DNA from: Prochlorococcus marinus XMU1406
GTDB lineage: Bacteria; Cyanobacteriota; Cyanobacteriia; PCC-6307; Cyanobiaceae
Reading direction: 5' to 3'
Assembly: GCF_017696055.1 (NCBI RefSeq)
Contig: NZ_JAAORG010000003.1
Location: forward strand, 434,001-498,000
Length of the DNA: 64,000 nucleotides
The notes below the pieces were generated by a model. The model saw nothing but the letters and a program-made list of their open reading frames with translations, had not been told where the DNA came from and searched no databases. Below, in pieces: positions 18,349-28,502 of this stretch. Each line of letters starts with the position of its first letter. The first letter of the stretch is position 1. A program made the position numbers and the translations under genes.

Positions 18349-18681
18349 CTATTTAGGCAAAATTGTAGGGCCATCCAATAATTCGTCATTTTCATCAAGT
18401 GAATCTGGACTATCTGGCAAAGGTATCTCAATACTAGTAACCAAATTAATAACATCTCTTAGTCTCATGGAATCAGCAAACCATCCCATTGCTTGCTCGG
18501 CATCGCCTCTTTTTTCAGCATCATTTGCTTGATCTTCGTGGGCTTCTGCTAATAAAGCAAGCCAGCAAAGGCATCTTGCTTGAACTATTGAAAGATCTAA
18601 ATCATTAGGTTGGGATTTAGAAATGTGTTCATGCTCTTGCTGAATTAAGAGCTTTAAACGCATATCATGCAACTTAGCCAT
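18349..18681 (-). CDS. Conserved-type hypothetical protein (110 aa)
   Basis: The product is mostly helical: LDLSIVQARCLCWLALLAEA and HEDQANDAEKRGDAEQAMGW look like paired helices similar to one TPR-like unit. The acidic, Pro-rich tail is probably disordered. There is no signal peptide. It starts about 80 bases from tRNA-Arg and precedes the CxCxxC hypothetical on the same strand. I cannot assign a function. Confidence 0.7.
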   Translation of the reverse strand: MAKLHDMRLKLLIQQEHEHISKSQPNDLDLSIVQARCLCWLALLAEAHEDQANDAEKRGDAEQAMGWFADSMRLRDVINLVTSIEIPLPDSPDSLDENDELLDGPTILPK

Positions 18682-18759
18682 AAAAGATTTATTACTAACT
18701 ATACGCTAGCTAGAGAGTAGCAAGTTTGCACACATACTACATATAGTTTTTCATTTTTA

Positions 18760-18833
<74 letters not shown>

Positions 18834-18872
18834 AATAGATGATTTTTGGAGTAATAAGCATTATGCTAGATG

Positions 18873-19246
18873 AAAGCAGGAGAGGCAATCGCAAGAAAGT
18901 TTTATTTTGTTTCCAAAATAAAACTTTCTTGAGGAAAGTCCGGGCTCCCACATGGTCAGGCTTGCTGGGTAATTCCCAGTGCGGGCAACCGTGAGGATAG
19001 TGCCACAGAAACATACCGCCTAATACTTTTTGTATGGTAAGGGTGCAAGGGTGTGGTAAGAGCGCACCAGCAACATTGAGAAGTGTTGGCTAGGTAAACC
19101 CCGGCTGGGAGCAAGGCTTAGTAGATTTTTGACCATTACTTAATCTACTTTTAAGCGCCGCTTGAGACTGTGAAGTAATTCCAGTCCTAGATAGATGATT
19201 GCCCATCTTAATTAAGATGAACAGAACCCGGCTTATGACCTGCTTT
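18873..19246 (+). ncRNA. rnpB: RNase P RNA (type A, cyanobacterial)
   Basis: This is the catalytic RNA of RNase P, which matures tRNA 5' ends. Recognisable conserved parts are the 5' end AAGCAGGAGAGGCAATCGC, the CRI core GAGGAAAGTCCGGGCTCCCA, GGGTGCAAGGGTGTGGTAAG, GGCTAGGTAAACCCC, and the 3' ACAGAACCCGGCTTATGACC closing with TGCTTT against the 5' end. P3 is drawn out into a perfect 18-bp hairpin (18892-18909 with 18914-18931, loop TTTC). The L15 region reads GGCTGGGAG without an obvious GGT, as expected where tRNA genes lack CCA. The ends are approximate. Confidence 0.96.
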
Positions 19247-19272
19247 CTAATTGTTGTGATTATTCAAATCAG

Positions 19273-20022
19273 ATGACATATATAATTAATACAAAGAGAA
19301 TTAATCAAATAACTACTTTTTTAAAATCTTTAAATATTAAATCAAAAAGATTTTCGGAAATAATTAGAAATCAAAATCCTTCAGTAATTCAAGATTTTAA
19401 TAAAGCATTTGTCCATTCCTCAGAGGACAAAATAATCAATTACGAAAAACTAGAATTTTTCGGAGATGCAGTCCTCAGATTAGCTGCTTCTGCTTTTATT
19501 GAACAAAAATATCCTCAAATGAGTGTAGGAGAAAGATCAGAGCTAAGAGCACAAATTGTAAGTGATGAATGGTTAACTAGATTAGGGGAAAAAATTGATA
19601 TAGAGAAATTAATAATTAAAGGACCTAAAGCTCTTGGGGATGAAAATTCAAAAAATACTATTATTGGTGAATCAACAGAAGCTTTAATCGGTGCTCTTTA
19701 CAAGTGCTTTAATTCAATTAAAGAAGTAAATCTTTGGTTAGATGATATTTGGGAAGAAGATTCAGAAATATTTTTAAAAGCTCCATATAAATTCAAATCT
19801 AAGACAGTATTGCAAGAGTGGTGTCAAAGTAAGGGTTTTGATTTGCCAGTCTACAAAATACTTGAAGTCTCTAAGAAAAATGGAGACCCTAAAAGGTTTT
19901 CTTGCGACATATTTATCGAAGGATTAAAAGAATCATCTGCATTCGGCAAATCCCATAAACAAGCTGAAACCAATGCAGCTAGAGTGTTGATAGAAAAATT
20001 TATAACTATAGGTAAAATCTAA
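19273..20022 (+). CDS. rnc: Ribonuclease III
   Basis: RNase III cleaves double-stranded RNA, including rRNA precursors. The 249-residue protein has the signature YEKLEFFGDAVLRLAAS, with the acidic pair Glu61/Asp65, then the second acidic patch in IIGESTEALIGALY, and a C-terminal double-stranded RNA-binding domain from about residue 172 (KTVLQEWCQSKGFDLPVYKI to KQAETNAARVLIEKF). It starts 27 bases after the rnpB 3' end, so two RNA-processing genes are neighbours. It converges with ndhS with a 3-base gap. Confidence 0.96.
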   Translation: MTYIINTKRINQITTFLKSLNIKSKRFSEIIRNQNPSVIQDFNKAFVHSSEDKIINYEKLEFFGDAVLRLAASAFIEQKYPQMSVGERSELRAQIVSDEWLTRLGEKIDIEKLIIKGPKALGDENSKNTIIGESTEALIGALYKCFNSIKEVNLWLDDIWEEDSEIFLKAPYKFKSKTVLQEWCQSKGFDLPVYKILEVSKKNGDPKRFSCDIFIEGLKESSAFGKSHKQAETNAARVLIEKFITIGKI

Positions 20023-20025
20023 TTT

Positions 20026-20211
20026 TTATACTATTTCTAAATTCGTTAGCTGAAAAGTTATGAGTTTATCCCAATTACCCCCTTCAAACAGAACGGCTGC
20101 TCTTTTTTTTGTAACTCTTTGTACAAACCCTTTATATCCTCTGTATATAGAGTTAGTGTCTTTTACAACAACAAAAGCCCCAGGGAGTATAGGTTTAGTA
20201 GATAATTCCAT
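20026..20211 (-). CDS. ndhS: NAD(P)H-quinone oxidoreductase subunit S (SH3-like, DUF3252-type)
   Basis: The 61-residue protein has an SH3-like barrel with [40 protein letters not shown] and DKLITFQL. This matches the small peripheral NDH-1 subunit NdhS, which provides the ferredoxin docking site for photosynthetic cyclic electron flow. It is slightly shorter than other cyanobacterial NdhS proteins at the N-terminus. It is squeezed between rnc and rimM on the opposite strand. The family recall is confident; the functional transfer is by homology. Confidence 0.85.
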   Translation of the reverse strand: MELSTKPILPGAFVVVKDTNSIYRGYKGFVQRVTKKRAAVLFEGGNWDKLITFQLTNLEIV

Positions 20212-20235
20212 AAAAAACTTTTTCTAATACAATAT

Positions 20236-20775
20236 ATGATAAATAAAAATGAATGGTTGACTGTTGGATTAATAACATCATGTCATGGAATTAATGGACA
20301 AGTAAAGGTTAAATCTTTAAGTGACTTTGAAGAAAGATTTTTAAAACCTGGAATAAGATGGTTGCAAAAAGAAAATGAACCTCCTTCAAAAATTGAACTT
20401 ATATCTGGTTTCAAACAGCCTGGTAAAGAAACATTTATAGTTAAATTGCTAGGAATAAATACAAGAAATCATGCAGAGCAACTGAAAAAATTTAAGATTC
20501 TTGTCAAAACCGATAAACTACCAAAACTTAAAAAGGAAGAATTCCACTTGTTGGAACTTATAAATCTTGAAGTCAAGACTGTAGAAAATAATGAATCAAA
20601 AACAATTGGGAAAGTTATAGATTTAGAAAATGAGAAAAATAATTTACTTGTTATTGAACTTTTTAAAAATCAAAAAAAAGTTCTCATACCATTTGTTAAA
20701 GAAATAGTTCCATTAGTGGACATAAAAAATAATTTTCTAATCATCAATCCTCCAAATGGACTTTTAGAGTTATAA
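20236..20775 (+). CDS. rimM: Ribosome maturation factor RimM
   Basis: RimM assists 30S subunit assembly and binds S19. The 179-residue product opens with [22 protein letters not shown], the N-terminal barrel signature, and has the C-terminal PRC-barrel around [11 protein letters not shown] and [20 protein letters not shown]. Length and order are standard. It starts 24 bases from the divergent ndhS start and converges with glmS. Confidence 0.95.
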   Translation: MINKNEWLTVGLITSCHGINGQVKVKSLSDFEERFLKPGIRWLQKENEPPSKIELISGFKQPGKETFIVKLLGINTRNHAEQLKKFKILVKTDKLPKLKKEEFHLLELINLEVKTVENNESKTIGKVIDLENEKNNLLVIELFKNQKKVLIPFVKEIVPLVDIKNNFLIINPPNGLLEL

Positions 20776-20806
20776 ATTTAAAAAATAAAATTTTGTAAGA
20801 AACTTA

Positions 20807-22702
20807 TCATTCCACAGTTACACTTTTAGCTAAATTTCTTGGTTGATCCACGTCAAGTCCTCTATGAGCTGCAATATGGTAACTCAATAATTGTAAAGGC
20901 ACTATGTTAAGCAAAGGTGAAATCCATTCATTTGAGGGAGGAACTTTCATTAAATAATCAAAAATTTCAGTTCCATTACATTCAGGTGCAACTCCAATCA
21001 AATATGAATCTCTAGCTTTTGCTTCTTGAGCATTACTGATAACTTTATCGAAAACTTCACCAGGGGAAGCAATAGAAATTACAGGTACTTTTTTATCTAA
21101 CAAAGCTATTGGACCATGTTTCATTTCACCAGCTGGATATCCAGCAGCATGTATGTAACTAATTTCTTTGAGTTTTAACGCTCCTTCAAGAGCAATAGGA
21201 TAATTTATACCTCTCCCTAAAAAAATAACATCTTTTATATTAAAAAAATCATGTGCTAGCTTTTCTGAAGATTTATTATGTTGCTCTAAAAGATCTTCTA
21301 TTAATGGAGGCAGTTTTATAAGTTCTGTTATTAAATTACTTATTTCATCTAAGTTTTGACTACCTTTAATTTCTGCAAATTTAATAGCTAATCCATAAAA
21401 AGAAAGTAATTGAGCAAAAAAAGTTTTTGTGGCTGCAACTCCCACTTCTATTCCTGCGCAAATATCAATTATATTTGAGACCTGCCTTCCTATAGAGCTC
21501 TCTTTTCTATTTGTTATTGCAATAAGATTGGGTTTAAAATTTAAATCTTCAATCGAAGACCGTCTTTTAATTTCCATATCGATAGCTGCAATTGTATCAG
21601 CAGTTTCTCCAGATTGAGTGACTCCAATAGTTAATGTATTTGGCAGCAATGGGGGGGGTGAATATCTGAATTCACTTGCGTAAAAGACATTTGTAGGAAT
21701 ACCTGAAAATTGTTCCAGTAAAAAGCTACCCACCATTGCGGCATGTTTACTTGTACCACAAGCGATAATTTCAATTCTTTCTATTGATTCAAAAAACTTT
21801 GTATCAAAAGGATAATTAATTTGATACTTGCCTTCTTCTAAGTTTTGAATTAAATAATTATCCAACCAGTTTTTTGCAGTCTGTGGCTGATCATATATCT
21901 CTTTTAACATATAGTGTTTAAAATTCATCTTATCCATTATTTGCTCTGAGACTTTTAGAGAAACTGGATTTCGATATTGTCTTTCATTATTTGCGTCATA
22001 AATTTCTATTCCAAGAGGAGTCAATAAAGCTATTTCATCATCCTCCATAGGCAAAATAATATTTGTAAAATTTGCAATAGCTGGAGTATCACTTGCACAA
22101 ATAAATTCTCCTTCGCCCAAACCAATAATCAGAGGTGCTTGTCTCCTTGCGACTACCAGGGAGGTTGGAGCATCAGCCCATAAAACGGCTAAGGCATAAG
22201 ATCCTTCCAGATCAGATATTACATTTCTCACAGCCACTAAAAGTGTTGAGCTGTTATTTTCAAGGTTGAGTTTACTTAATATATTTAATTCTCTTTTAAT
22301 TAGATGAGGAATTACCTCTGTATCTGTATCAGAATTGAAAATAACGCCTTCTTTCTCTAATTTAATTTTTAAGTCTTGGAAATTTTCAATAATGCCATTT
22401 TGAACAACCGCTATAGTTCCTGAACCATCGATGTGAGGATGGGCATTTTTAAACTCAGGTTTTCCATGAGTTGCCCATCTAGTATGACCAATACCAACAG
22501 TTCCTGGAATATTGTCATTGTTAAGATTATTTATTAAGTTCTTAAGTTTTCCCTCTGCTTTTTTACAAGTAATAGAATTAGTTTCAGAATTTATTACTGC
22601 AATACCTGCAGAATCATATCCTCTATATTCAAGTTTCTCTAAGCCATTAATTAATAATGGTAAAGCTTTTTTATAACCTGTTACAGCAACTATTCCACAC
22701 AT
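20807..22702 (-). CDS. glmS: Glutamine-fructose-6-phosphate aminotransferase (isomerizing)
   Basis: GlmS makes glucosamine-6-phosphate for peptidoglycan and lipopolysaccharide. The frame opens at 22720, but the start is set at 22702 because the mature enzyme needs Cys directly after Met (MCGIVAVTGYKKALPLL). The N-terminal glutaminase domain has LEYRGYDSAGIA and GHTRWATHGKPE; two SIS domains follow (ACGTSKHAAMVGSF, TQSGETADTIAAI, LGRGINYPIALEGALKLKE), and the C-terminus ends NLAKSVTVE. It is downstream of psaC on the same strand with an 81-base gap. Confidence 0.97.
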   Translation of the reverse strand: MCGIVAVTGYKKALPLLINGLEKLEYRGYDSAGIAVINSETNSITCKKAEGKLKNLINNLNNDNIPGTVGIGHTRWATHGKPEFKNAHPHIDGSGTIAVVQNGIIENFQDLKIKLEKEGVIFNSDTDTEVIPHLIKRELNILSKLNLENNSSTLLVAVRNVISDLEGSYALAVLWADAPTSLVVARRQAPLIIGLGEGEFICASDTPAIANFTNIILPMEDDEIALLTPLGIEIYDANNERQYRNPVSLKVSEQIMDKMNFKHYMLKEIYDQPQTAKNWLDNYLIQNLEEGKYQINYPFDTKFFESIERIEIIACGTSKHAAMVGSFLLEQFSGIPTNVFYASEFRYSPPPLLPNTLTIGVTQSGETADTIAAIDMEIKRRSSIEDLNFKPNLIAITNRKESSIGRQVSNIIDICAGIEVGVAATKTFFAQLLSFYGLAIKFAEIKGSQNLDEISNLITELIKLPPLIEDLLEQHNKSSEKLAHDFFNIKDVIFLGRGINYPIALEGALKLKEISYIHAAGYPAGEMKHGPIALLDKKVPVISIASPGEVFDKVISNAQEAKARDSYLIGVAPECNGTEIFDYLMKVPPSNEWISPLLNIVPLQLLSYHIAAHRGLDVDQPRNLAKSVTVE

Positions 22703-22783
22703 ACAAGATTTTTTTTTCAATTATATTTGAAAAAAAAAAAGTATTTTTAAAACATGGACTCTCTTAAAACTGCACTATATAAG

Positions 22784-23071
<288 letters not shown>

Positions 23072-23162
23072 TTACAAAGAAATTAAAAAAATTAAGATAT
23101 GCTTCACTCTTGTTAACTCTAGGGCATAAAATCATAAAGATAATTAGTAATTTCCATAAACT

Positions 23163-23402
23163 ATGTCACAAGAAATCCTCGAAAAAGTTTGTTCTATTGT
23201 TTCAGAACAATTAAGTGTTGAAGCAGGAGAAGTCAAATCAGATTCAAATTTCCAAAATGATTTAGGTGCAGATTCTCTTGATACCGTTGAATTAGTAATG
23301 GCTCTTGAAGAAGCATTTGATATTGAAATCCCTGATGAAGCAGCAGAAGGAATAGCAACTGTTGGCGATGCAGTAAAATTCATCGAAGAAAAAAAAGGGT
23401 AG
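23163..23402 (+). CDS. acpP: Acyl carrier protein
   Basis: ACP carries growing acyl chains in fatty acid synthesis. The 79-residue acidic protein has the phosphopantetheine attachment motif [17 protein letters not shown] with Ser38. It is followed by fabF 6 bases later on the same strand, forming an acpP-fabF operon that probably continues to the transketolase gene. Confidence 0.98.
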   Translation: MSQEILEKVCSIVSEQLSVEAGEVKSDSNFQNDLGADSLDTVELVMALEEAFDIEIPDEAAEGIATVGDAVKFIEEKKG

Positions 23403-23408
23403 TAAAGG

Positions 23409-24653
23409 ATGCCAAATTTCCATCGAGTAGTTATTACCGGTATCGGAGCAGTAACTCCAATTGGTAATAACATTGATGAATATTTAGTTGGTCTTCAAAA
23501 AGGTACTAATGGAGTCTCGGATATTACGCTCTTTAATCCCGAACAACATCCTTGCAAATTTGCAGCAGAAGTAAAAAATCTTCAAGCTGAAAATTTTATT
23601 GAAGCTAAAGAATCCAAAAGATGGGATCGTTTTTCCCAGTTTGGAGTTATTGCTGCTAAGCAAGCCTTTAGTGATTCTGGACTTGAAATTACTGAAGCTA
23701 ATTCTTCAAGAATTGGTGTAATTATAGGCTCTGGTGTTGGTGGCTTACTAACTATGGAAAGTCAAGCTCAAATTCTCAGTCATAAAGGACCTAAAAGAGT
23801 AAGTCCATTTACCGTCCCAATGATGATTCCAAATATGGCAACTGGATTAGCTGCTATTGCTTTGGGCGCAAAAGGACCAAGTTCCTCTGTTTCAACCGCC
23901 TGCGCTGCCGGTTCAAATGCAATTGGTGATTCTTTTAGATTACTTCAACTTGGAAAGGCAGATGCAATGATCTGTGGAGGAGCAGAAGCAAGCATTACGC
24001 CTCTCGGAGTAGCTGGTTTTGCCAGTGCCAAAGCTCTTTCTTGCAGAAATGAAAGTCCTCAAACTGCTAGCAGGCCTTTTGATGCAGAAAGAGATGGATT
24101 TGTTATTGGAGAGGGAGCTGGGATTCTTGTTCTAGAAACTTTAGAAAATGCACAAAAAAGAAATGCAAGGATTTATGCAGAAATAATTGGATATGGAACA
24201 ACATGTGATGCTCATCACATTACTGCTCCATCGCCAGGGGGGGTAGGAGGCGCCAAAGCTATCAAACTAGCAATTGAAGACGCTTCTCTTAAACTTGAAG
24301 AAGTTGATTACATCAATGCTCATGGAACGAGTACATCAGCTAATGACAAAAATGAAACTTCTGCAATTAAATCTATTTTTAAAGACAGATCTTACCTCAT
24401 TCCTGTAAGCTCTACTAAGTCGATGACTGGTCATCTCTTAGGAGGCTCAGGAGGTATAGAAGCTGTAGCTTGTATACTTTCTTTGACACATAATTTTATC
24501 CCTCCTACAATTAACTACGTCAATCCAGATCCTGAATGTGATCTTGATTATGTACCAAATAATGCAAGAGAAGCTCAAATAGGAGTTGCTCTTTCAAATT
24601 CTTTCGGATTTGGTGGTCACAATGTTTGCCTTGCTTTCAGCAAAATGAATTGA
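23409..24653 (+). CDS. fabF: 3-oxoacyl-[acyl-carrier-protein] synthase II
   Basis: FabF elongates acyl-ACP by condensation with malonyl-ACP. The 414-residue thiolase-fold enzyme has the nucleophile Cys165 in STACAAGSNAIGD and two catalytic histidines in INAHGTSTSANDKNE and SMTGHLLGGSGGIEA, so the Cys-His-His triad is complete. The C-terminal NSFGFGGHNVCLAF is typical. It follows acpP directly, consistent with shared expression. Confidence 0.97.
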   Translation: MPNFHRVVITGIGAVTPIGNNIDEYLVGLQKGTNGVSDITLFNPEQHPCKFAAEVKNLQAENFIEAKESKRWDRFSQFGVIAAKQAFSDSGLEITEANSSRIGVIIGSGVGGLLTMESQAQILSHKGPKRVSPFTVPMMIPNMATGLAAIALGAKGPSSSVSTACAAGSNAIGDSFRLLQLGKADAMICGGAEASITPLGVAGFASAKALSCRNESPQTASRPFDAERDGFVIGEGAGILVLETLENAQKRNARIYAEIIGYGTTCDAHHITAPSPGGVGGAKAIKLAIEDASLKLEEVDYINAHGTSTSANDKNETSAIKSIFKDRSYLIPVSSTKSMTGHLLGGSGGIEAVACILSLTHNFIPPTINYVNPDPECDLDYVPNNAREAQIGVALSNSFGFGGHNVCLAFSKMN

Positions 24654-24696
24654 AGACAACCAATTCTGTATTTCCAACTTAACTTAATTTAAAACA

Positions 24697-26703
24697 ATGG
24701 TCGCTGCATCTGTTTCATTAGAATCACTTTGTGTAAATAGTATAAGAATGCTTGCTGTAGATGCAGTAAATAAATCTAATAGTGGACATCCTGGATTGCC
24801 AATGGGTTGCGCTCCTATGGGTTATGCATTATGGCAAAACATACTTAATCACAACCCTAATAATCCAAAATGGTTCAACAGAGACCGTTTTGTATTATCG
24901 GCTGGTCATGGCTGTATGCTGTTATATTCTTTGCTTCATTTGACAGGATACAAATCAGTTACAATAGAAGATATCAAAGAATTTAGACAATGGGGATCTA
25001 AAACTCCTGGACACCCAGAAACATTTGAAACTGAAGGAGTTGAAGTTACAGCTGGGCCTCTTGGAGCTGGAATTTCTAATGCAGTTGGTCTAGCAATAGC
25101 TGAAACTCACTTGGCAGCTAAATTTAATAAGCCTGATTGTAACATCGTTGATCACTATACTTACGTCATAATGGGTGATGGCTGTAATCAAGAAGGTATC
25201 GCATCAGAGGCTTGCTCATTAGCTGGTCATTTGAAGCTTGGAAAATTAATTGCACTCTATGACGATAATCAAATCACAATTGATGGGAGAACAGATGTTT
25301 CCTTCACTGAAGATGTCTTAAAAAGATACGAGGCTTATGGATGGCATATACAACATGTCGAAGATGGTAATCATGATGTTAAAGGAATCACTGAAGCAAT
25401 AGAAAAAGCAAAATTAATTAAAGACAAACCTTCAATTATAAAGATTTCTACAACAATAGGCTATGGATCGCCTAATAAATCAGACACTGCTGGAATTCAT
25501 GGAGCAGCAGTTGGTGAAGAAGAAGCTGCATTAACTAGAGAGTTTCTAAATTGGGAATATCCTCCATTTGAGATACCAGATGAAGTATATACACATTTTA
25601 GAAAATCAATAGATAAAGGCGAAAACTTAGAGAAAGAGTGGGATTGTAGATTTGAAGAATATCAAAAAAAATATCCCTCTGAAGGAGCAGAGTTAAAAAG
25701 AATGTTAAAAGGCCAACTACCTGAGAATTGGGACTCAGATCTCCCTTCTTATTCACCTGATGATAAAGGGTTAGCCACCAGAAAGCATTCACAAATATGT
25801 TTAGGTGCTTTAGGTCCTAACCTACCTGAATTAATTGGCGGATCTGCAGATTTAACTCACTCTAATTACACAGATATCAAAGGGGAAACTGGATCATTCC
25901 AGCCACATAGCCCTGAAAAACGATATTTACATTTTGGAGTACGAGAGCATGCAATGGCAGCTGTACTTAATGGTATTGCCTATCATAATAGTGGTCTTAT
26001 TCCTTATGGTGGAACCTTCCTTGTTTTCGCCGACTATATGAGAGGCTCAATGAGGCTTTCAGCACTCAGCGAATTAGGAGTGATCTATGTATTAACTCAT
26101 GATTCAATTGGTGTAGGAGAAGACGGCCCAACACATCAACCTATCGAAACTATCCCTTCTCTTCGTGCAATGCCTAACATGCTAGTTTTCAGACCAGGAG
26201 ATGGCAATGAGACGAGTGGAGCTTATAAGCTTGCTATTCTAAATCGTAAAAGACCTTCTGCCCTTTGTTTAAGTAGACAAGGTATGCACAATCAAGAAAA
26301 TACTTCGATCGACAAAGTTGCTCTAGGAGGATATGTAGTTTCCGATTGCGAAGGCACACCAGATCTAATATTTATTGGTACTGGAAGCGAACTCAATCTT
26401 TGCATTGAAGCAAGCAAGCAAATTTCAAACTTAGGTAAAAAAATTAGAGTTGTTTCTATGCCTTGTGTCGAACTTTTCGAAGAGCAAGAAGAATCTTATA
26501 AAGAAAGTGTTTTACCTAGTTGCGTGAAAAAGAGAGTAGTAGTAGAAGCTGCCCATTCATTTGGTTGGCATAAATATACAGGTTTTGATGGGATTTGTAT
26601 TACTATGGATAGGTTTGGTGCATCAGCACCAGGTGGTGAATGTATGAAAAATTTTGGATTTACAGTCGAAAACGTTGTCAATAAGACAAAGGAAATACTA
26701 TAA
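24697..26703 (+). CDS. tktA: Transketolase
   Basis: Transketolase moves two-carbon units in the Calvin cycle and pentose phosphate pathway, using thiamine diphosphate. The 668-residue protein begins with [19 protein letters not shown] and has the ThDP/Mg motif [14 protein letters not shown] through [10 protein letters not shown], and the Pyr domain [17 protein letters not shown]. The C-terminal domain has [13 protein letters not shown]. It is 43 bases downstream of fabF. It converges with thiC, itself a thiamine synthesis gene, at a 14-base gap. Confidence 0.97.
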   Translation: MVAASVSLESLCVNSIRMLAVDAVNKSNSGHPGLPMGCAPMGYALWQNILNHNPNNPKWFNRDRFVLSAGHGCMLLYSLLHLTGYKSVTIEDIKEFRQWGSKTPGHPETFETEGVEVTAGPLGAGISNAVGLAIAETHLAAKFNKPDCNIVDHYTYVIMGDGCNQEGIASEACSLAGHLKLGKLIALYDDNQITIDGRTDVSFTEDVLKRYEAYGWHIQHVEDGNHDVKGITEAIEKAKLIKDKPSIIKISTTIGYGSPNKSDTAGIHGAAVGEEEAALTREFLNWEYPPFEIPDEVYTHFRKSIDKGENLEKEWDCRFEEYQKKYPSEGAELKRMLKGQLPENWDSDLPSYSPDDKGLATRKHSQICLGALGPNLPELIGGSADLTHSNYTDIKGETGSFQPHSPEKRYLHFGVREHAMAAVLNGIAYHNSGLIPYGGTFLVFADYMRGSMRLSALSELGVIYVLTHDSIGVGEDGPTHQPIETIPSLRAMPNMLVFRPGDGNETSGAYKLAILNRKRPSALCLSRQGMHNQENTSIDKVALGGYVVSDCEGTPDLIFIGTGSELNLCIEASKQISNLGKKIRVVSMPCVELFEEQEESYKESVLPSCVKKRVVVEAAHSFGWHKYTGFDGICITMDRFGASAPGGECMKNFGFTVENVVNKTKEIL

Positions 26704-26717
26704 GTATTAATTTATAA

Positions 26718-28088
26718 CTAAACTGAAGTATTACATTCTTCAAGTTTATCCTTTAACTGATCAAGAGATTCATCAGAAATCTTTGAATTCATTGGACAAT
26801 GTTTAGGTCCACACATTGAACAAAACTCAGCCTTTTTAAAGATTTCTTCAGGTAAAGTTTCATCATGGTACTGCTTTGCCCTTTCCGGATCTAATGAAAG
26901 TTCGAATTGTTTATTCCAATCAAAGTTATACCTTGCATGACTAAGTTCATCATCTCGATCACGAGCTCCAGCTCTATGTCTCGCTATATCGGCAGCGTGA
27001 GCAGCTATTTTATAAGCAATTAAACCTTCTCTGACATCTTCTGCATTTGGTAGACCTAGATGTTCTTTTGGGGTTACATAACATAACATAGAAGTTCCAT
27101 ACCACCCTGCCATTGCAGCCCCGATAGCACTTGATATATGGTCGTAACCAGGAGATATATCTGTCACTAATGGACCGAGCACATAAAAGGGGGCTTCTGA
27201 ACATTCTTCCATTTGCTTTCGCACATTAAACTCAATTTGGTCCATAGGTACATGCCCAGGACCCTCAACCATGACTTGAACATTATGTTCCCATGCTCTT
27301 CGAGTAAGCTCGCCTAAAGTCTTCAATTCAGCTAGCTGAGCATCATCAGAAGCATCATGCAAGCATCCAGGCCTTAATGAATCTCCAAGAGAAAAAGTAC
27401 AATCATATTTCTTAAAAATCTCACAAATGTCATCAAACCTTGTGTAAAGAGGATTTTGCTTAAAGTGATGTAACATCCATTGGGCTAAAATACCTCCCCC
27501 CCTACTAACAATTCCAGTAATTCTTCCTTTGACTTTTGGCAAATGCTCTATTAATAGCCCAGCATGAATAGTTTGATAATCTACGCCCTGCTGACAATGT
27601 TTTTCAATAATATGAAGAAAATCGTCTTCAGTTAATCTATCTATTGAACCATGAACACTTTCTAAAGCTTGATAAACAGGAACAGTTCCTATGGGAACAG
27701 GAGACTCGTGAATAATTGCTTGCCGCACTTCATCTAAATTTACTCCTCCTGTAGAAAGATCCATAACCGTATCAGCCCCATATTTAACCGCTAGTTTTAG
27801 CTTCTCTACTTCTTCATTGATATCACTTGCATTAGGGGAAGCACCAATATTGGCATTAACTTTGCATCTAGAAGCAATGCCTATAGACATTGGCTCAAGA
27901 TTCAAATGATTTATATTAGCTGGAATAATTAATCTTCCTCTTGCTACTTCTTCCATTATCAAAGAAGAAGGAAGATTTTCTTTTTTAGCAACAAAATCCA
28001 TTTCTTCAGTGATATGTCCGTTTCTCGCAAAATTCATCTGAGTTACATTATCTTTCCCAAGGCGAGGCTTAATCCAAGAACTTCTCAT
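26718..28088 (-). CDS. thiC: Phosphomethylpyrimidine synthase
   Basis: ThiC is a radical-SAM enzyme that converts aminoimidazole ribotide to HMP phosphate, the pyrimidine part of thiamine. The 456-residue protein ends with the non-canonical cluster motif [12 protein letters not shown] (CX2CX4C), and has [28 protein letters not shown] and [18 protein letters not shown] riboswitch lies about 50 bases upstream (28138-28217), so the gene is probably repressed by thiamine pyrophosphate. It is the short cyanobacterial form without the long N-terminal domain of proteobacterial ThiC. Confidence 0.98.
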   Translation of the reverse strand: MRSSWIKPRLGKDNVTQMNFARNGHITEEMDFVAKKENLPSSLIMEEVARGRLIIPANINHLNLEPMSIGIASRCKVNANIGASPNASDINEEVEKLKLAVKYGADTVMDLSTGGVNLDEVRQAIIHESPVPIGTVPVYQALESVHGSIDRLTEDDFLHIIEKHCQQGVDYQTIHAGLLIEHLPKVKGRITGIVSRGGGILAQWMLHHFKQNPLYTRFDDICEIFKKYDCTFSLGDSLRPGCLHDASDDAQLAELKTLGELTRRAWEHNVQVMVEGPGHVPMDQIEFNVRKQMEECSEAPFYVLGPLVTDISPGYDHISSAIGAAMAGWYGTSMLCYVTPKEHLGLPNAEDVREGLIAYKIAAHAADIARHRAGARDRDDELSHARYNFDWNKQFELSLDPERAKQYHDETLPEEIFKKAEFCSMCGPKHCPMNSKISDESLDQLKDKLEECNTSV

Positions 28089-28137
28089 GATTTATAAATT
28101 TTTAAAAAGTGTATTACTAAAGTTTGATCAAATCTCC

Positions 28138-28217
28138 ACTTCCCTGCATCAATATTAATGATTCAGGTTCAAAGGGTATGATCTCAGCTAAGTTAAAATT
28201 TCTTAGCACCCCTAGTA
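28138..28217 (-). promoter_or_regulatory. TPP riboswitch (THI element) of thiC
   Basis: Read on the minus strand, the segment shows the conserved THI-box blocks in order. These are ACTAGGGGTGCT, a P3 stem region, then CTGAGATCATACCCTTTGAA, CCTGAATC, and GATGCAGGGAAGT, which closes P1 with ACT. The aptamer ends about 50 bases before the thiC ATG, leaving room for an expression platform that could sequester the ribosome-binding site. I did not see a strong intrinsic terminator, so translational control is more likely. Confidence 0.93.
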
Positions 28218-28286
28218 TTAACCTTATTAATAGCTCTTTTCTAAAAAATAGTCATCTCATGTTGCGTAAAAATAAATAAATTGGTT

Positions 28287-28502
28287 TTATTTAACTTTTT
28301 GATAAGACTTTATCTTTTTGAAGATATTCTTCCTTTCCAATTGTCTGCTTATGCCCTTCTCCAAAATAATTACAATCCCCATTAAGCCAATAGGTAAATA
28401 AAAAATCTTCCTGGAATTGTCCCTAAATAACAATCCAATAGTGGATATAAGGATCATAAAAGGAGCCACAAAAGATAAAATGAATCTTTTATTAATTTTC
28501 AT
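28287..28502 (-). CDS. Small membrane protein (DUF3188-like)
   Basis: The 71-residue protein has two hydrophobic helices, FILSFVAPFMILISTIGLLF and IFYLPIGLMGIVIILEKGI, separated by a short polar turn, and a basic C-terminus. It resembles the cyanobacterial DUF3188 family. Its function is unknown. Its ATG overlaps the stop of the upstream amidohydrolase by 4 bases, so the two are translationally coupled. Confidence 0.72.
   Translation of the reverse strand: MKINKRFILSFVAPFMILISTIGLLFRDNSRKIFYLPIGLMGIVIILEKGISRQLERKNIFKKIKSYQKVK

Noticed and set aside
22710-22741. A/T palindrome between psaC and glmS as a terminator
   Set aside because: It is only a T-run and A-run around a short spacer, with no G+C stem; not convincing as an intrinsic terminator.
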